DNA from: Bacillus sp. DNRA2 | GTDB taxonomy: Bacteria; Bacillota; Bacilli; Bacillales; Cytobacillaceae | Assembly (NCBI RefSeq): GCF_012843265.1 | Contig: NZ_JABAIT010000018.1 | Coordinates: forward strand, 30,013 to 94,012 | Direction of reading: 5' to 3' | DNA length: 64,000 nt | Shown here: positions 61,485-64,000 of the stretch, piece by piece | How the letters are laid out: the number at the start of each line of letters is the position of its first letter | Position numbering within the stretch: position 1 is the first letter of the stretch | Program-made: the position numbers and the translations under genes | The notes under the pieces: generated by a model | The model's input: only the letters and a program-made list of their open reading frames with translations | What the model was told of the DNA's origin: nothing | Database searches by the model: none

Positions 61485-61972
61485 CGAATATGCAACTTTT
61501 CTCAACTTTTGAAAGCACGATCTTTCTAGAAATGGCGATTTCGACGATCGAGAAAAAGGGGATTGTTAAAGAAAATATTTATGCCGTCCCATTAGATAAC
61601 CGAACAGAAGATCGAAAAGTTTTTGATTCTATGCACCGTTCTGATGGTACCACGTTAATTGACATTGGAATGGGATTAGCCACTGCATTTTCCGTCATTG
61701 GTGCTAGTATAGGATTTAAATTAGACTGGGGTCCTATTATTTGGGGACTTATTACTGCCATTTCAGGATTTTTGGTTGGATTTGCAATTAGGCTTTTTAT
61801 AGAAGTGGCAATGAAGAAGAAAAAAAGATTAATAAAAGGGAAACATGCTGAGATTATCTTAATTGTTAATTGTGAAGAAACACAGGCTGAGTTAATTGAG
61901 AATATACTGTGGAATCATTTCGCGCTTGGTGTAGCAAAAATAATGAGAGGGGAAGAAACCCTAAAAAGTTGA
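61481..61972 (+). CDS. Small membrane protein coupled to the upstream duplicated-domain gene
   Basis: The 163-aa protein has two central hydrophobic segments (about residues 55-75 and 80-105) flanked by soluble parts. It reads STFESTIFLEMAISTIEKKGI at the start, and the C-terminal HAEIILIVNCEETQAELIENIL looks like a small alpha/beta unit. The segment GMGLATAFSVIGASIGFKLDWG resembles glycine-zipper-like membrane hairpins. It overlaps the upstream gene by four bases. Function unknown. Confidence 0.7.
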   Translation: MTNMQLFSTFESTIFLEMAISTIEKKGIVKENIYAVPLDNRTEDRKVFDSMHRSDGTTLIDIGMGLATAFSVIGASIGFKLDWGPIIWGLITAISGFLVGFAIRLFIEVAMKKKKRLIKGKHAEIILIVNCEETQAELIENILWNHFALGVAKIMRGEETLKS

Positions 61973-62007
61973 GACAATTATTGAATATGAAATGGATTAA
62001 TCACAAT

Positions 62008-62377
62008 AAAAACTCACTATTTAGTGAGTTTCAGACTGTAGACAAACTCGATGATAATCGAGCTTGTCTACAGTTTTTCTTTATATGGGGCTGATGATTT
62101 CCGTTCCAGGCGCTTCGCTTTCCGCGGGGCGGGCGGTGAGCCTCCTCGTCGCTAAAGCTCCTGCGGGGTCTCACCTGTCCCGCTGCTCCCGCAGGAGTCT
62201 TCGCGCCTTCCACTCCAATCATCAGGTGTTAAAACTAATTAACACACCATCCCCCTATTGTCTACAGAATTCCGGCTAAAAAACCCAATAAATTTACAAA
62301 AGGCATTTGGAATAATCTCATTCCAAATACCTTTTATCGACAATCTGAAACTCACTATTTAGTGAGTTTTTTCTGTA
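62008..62377. repeat. MITE-like element with terminal inverted repeats and a GC-rich core
   Basis: AACTCACTATTTAGTGAGTT occurs near both ends (about 62011-62031 and 62351-62371), and flanking bases (CAGACTGTAGAC on the left, its near complement on the right) extend an imperfect inverted repeat of about 30 bases. Between them, 62097-62224 is a very GC-rich block with several stems, far above the surrounding composition, and resembling GC-rich intergenic repeats I recall from many Bacillus genomes. No gene is seen in this gap. Confidence 0.65.
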
Positions 62378-62409
62378 TATATAAATGAGCTATTAAGTAG
62401 TGTATTGTA

Positions 62410-63423
62410 TTATTCTTCATGTTCATTAGTAAGATGATTCCGGTCACTGGCTGTTGGCGGTTGCTCTAACCAGCCATTTTTAATCATCAGATTAGCCCCA
62501 TCCTCTGCAAATTTTAGAAGTTCTAAGGTGAGCCGTATATAATGAGCCCCTAAGTCTCTTCTAGAATTTACACTTAAAGCGGAGCCGTAATAGGCGATGG
62601 ATAATTGTGTGGATAATTGTATTTGGTATAACATATATTTATCAGAAAAGGTCGTGGCGGTTGAGTTAGTAACCATCGACTGCCAGGATATGGGTGGAAC
62701 TAATTTATCCGCTTTAAATACCGTTTCAAAAATATTGATGTGTTTGTTAGCGAGGTCTATACCTCTAAGAAAATACTTTCGTACTTCTTTTGATTGAGTA
62801 ACTTGGCTGAACCCTAGCTTTAATGCCGCATGAAGATGCATTTTCATCATGTTGAAGGTAATATCTCCTATTTCCATTGCACTTAGTGGTCGGCGTTCCC
62901 CAAACCAGCCAGTTAAAAAACTTTGGTGCTGAACAAACTCGGCAGAAACCGGTGGCGAAATTATATTAGGGCGAACGAGAAGTCCTTTTGACAGCATGGT
63001 ATCAGTGGTTTGATCGAAGAGCATCATAGTTTCGGTCATACAGGTTATATAATATTTTTTTAAGTCAGATCGAATCGAAGTACTCACGGATAAAGAATAT
63101 CCTGTCATTCCTTGTAAAGTCATGATGTATAGATAATTTAGGTACAAAGGGTCTTGAAAAAGACGTGGTGCTTTGATGATTACGTCATGTTTTTCATTGA
63201 ATCCAATTGGAAGTGGAAAATGTTCTTTTATCATAAATTCGGTAATTTCGTTTATATGTTTCAGTGATAATTCAAGCGAGGTTTGATAAATACTTGTAAC
63301 ATCTTGATCTTCGATATGTTCAAGTGCATATCGAAAAAAACAAATAGACATTGTATCAAATATGTATTGTGTCCAAAGACTTGAAATTTCGGGTGCTGTT
63401 AACCGAATATTATTTGTTTCCAA
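62410..63423 (-). CDS. DUF3231 family protein (second copy)
   Basis: The 337-aa protein shares the two-half DUF3231 layout with the gene at 56986: LTAPEISSLWTQYIFDTMSICFFRYALEHI and RPLSAMEIGDITFNMMKMHLHAALKLGF, plus the C-terminal VNSRRDLGAHYIRLTLELLKFAEDGANLMIKNGW close to the paralogue's ending. Helical, no membrane segment. Function unknown. Confidence 0.88.
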   Translation of the reverse strand: METNNIRLTAPEISSLWTQYIFDTMSICFFRYALEHIEDQDVTSIYQTSLELSLKHINEITEFMIKEHFPLPIGFNEKHDVIIKAPRLFQDPLYLNYLYIMTLQGMTGYSLSVSTSIRSDLKKYYITCMTETMMLFDQTTDTMLSKGLLVRPNIISPPVSAEFVQHQSFLTGWFGERRPLSAMEIGDITFNMMKMHLHAALKLGFSQVTQSKEVRKYFLRGIDLANKHINIFETVFKADKLVPPISWQSMVTNSTATTFSDKYMLYQIQLSTQLSIAYYGSALSVNSRRDLGAHYIRLTLELLKFAEDGANLMIKNGWLEQPPTASDRNHLTNEHEE

Positions 63424-63675
63424 TATTTCTCCTCCATTTTACACGAAATCGTAATTAATGTGATTAGTGTTTTACAGCAAGAAGAAAATATGTAAAAATA
63501 ACTGAAAAATACAAGTAATACATTATTTATCAAGGAAAAAGTATACTAATGGTATTATATATTTCAATAAATTGCCATATTTAGTACTCCTTTTCATCAA
63601 ATGACGTGAATATCATTTAGTAAAGAAGAGAAAGGAACTATCCTCCTCTTCTAAAAAAGAAAGAAGGTGGCTCTC

Positions 63676-63879
63676 ATGTCACTCGCACAATTTGATGAGA
63701 TCTTTGAAATTTGTTGTGAGTTTGTGACTGTGGCCGAAATGGAAAAAACAATCGAGGTAAAGAAGGAATGGATTGCAGAAAGAAATGATTACCATCGTTT
63801 TCCAATTGGAAATAGGTGGTGGGAGAATGCGGTCAGAGAGTTAGATAAAGAAAATGAAAAAGATTTACTATATGTTTAA
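63676..63879 (+). CDS. Hypothetical 67-aa acidic protein
   Basis: AAGAAGGTGG lies before ATG 63676. The peptide begins MSLAQFDEIFEICCEFVTVA and contains the compact FPIGNRWWENAVRELDKENEKD. It is soluble and acidic with no recognised family. A long stem terminator directly follows, supporting a real gene. Confidence 0.65.
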   Translation: MSLAQFDEIFEICCEFVTVAEMEKTIEVKKEWIAERNDYHRFPIGNRWWENAVRELDKENEKDLLYV

Positions 63880-63910
63880 TGATAATAAATTAGGGCTACC
63901 GAATAAAATG

Positions 63911-63967
63911 GTACCTGTAGGTAGGACACTCGAAAAAAAGAGTGTTTCACCTACAGGTATTTTTTTA
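63911..63967 (+). terminator. Long-stem terminator
   Basis: TACCTGTAGGT pairs with ACCTACAGGTA and ACACTC with GAGTGT inside, then seven T. It ends the 63676 gene. Confidence 0.92.
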
Positions 63968-64000
63968 TATACTTGAATTTCAGAATATGGGGATAAGGGG

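Overview
The window looks like chromosome of a low-GC Gram-positive spore-former of the Bacillaceae. Supporting signs are strong GGAGG-type ribosome sites, frequent TTG/GTG starts, an S-box (SAM-I) riboswitch, a PAS-type sporulation-like histidine kinase, YolD, WYL and two DUF3231 proteins, HelD, and T-rich hairpin terminators. I see no rRNA or tRNA genes, transposase, phage genes or CRISPR array.

Layout. 1-5.6 kb: a Dph6-like ATPase cut by the window edge, a DsbA/FrnE-like oxidoreductase with an in-frame TGA at its first active-site cysteine, a PAS kinase, a PAP2 phosphatase and a macro-domain/vWA pair. 5.8-15.2 kb: HelD, a CBS-HEPN-like protein, a 73-residue protein that is 45% methionine, a SAM riboswitch over an orphan gene, an anion permease, Ung, DegV and a TRM11-like methyltransferase. 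15.5-20.6 kb: a molybdenum-hydroxylase set (MocA-like cytidylyltransferase, three xanthine-dehydrogenase-type subunits, XdhC-type maturation factor).

21.0-35.4 kb is the most unusual part. A divergent AraC-type regulator faces a long gene run: a four-[4Fe-4S] ferredoxin, a tungsten-type aldehyde:ferredoxin oxidoreductase (AOR), a MoaD/ThiS-like protein, a complete CooMKLXUH-type energy-converting [NiFe] hydrogenase, hypA, a hypC-hypD fusion, hypB and an E1-like MoeB/ThiF protein. This gene order is that of the CO-dehydrogenase-linked hydrogenase, but CO dehydrogenase (cooS) and its partners are absent and an AOR pair takes their place. The simplest reading is a membrane complex that couples aldehyde oxidation, through ferredoxin, to H2 formation and ion pumping, or the reverse. 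The Mo hydroxylase genes and the possible selenoprotein nearby suggest investment in Mo/W/Se redox chemistry.

35.5-51.4 kb: carboxyspermidine-route polyamine genes, a sulfate ABC transporter with a leader terminator, a hemerythrin/PAS protein and a cupredoxin that diverge around an Fnr-like box, an acetolactate-synthase-like enzyme, a sugar-dehydrogenase-like protein, a seven-repeat RCC1-like protein and TrmL. 51.7-64 kb: a small protein/MoxR AAA/vWA operon whose last two genes may be joined by -1 frameshifting, a GGDEF-EAL protein split by an amber codon, DUF3231 paralogues, small membrane proteins and a GC-rich repeat element.

Several intergenic repeat families occur, including a 51-base tandem palindromic repeat found at two sites 36 kb apart. 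Family names are from recognition of the translated sequences; no database search was run.
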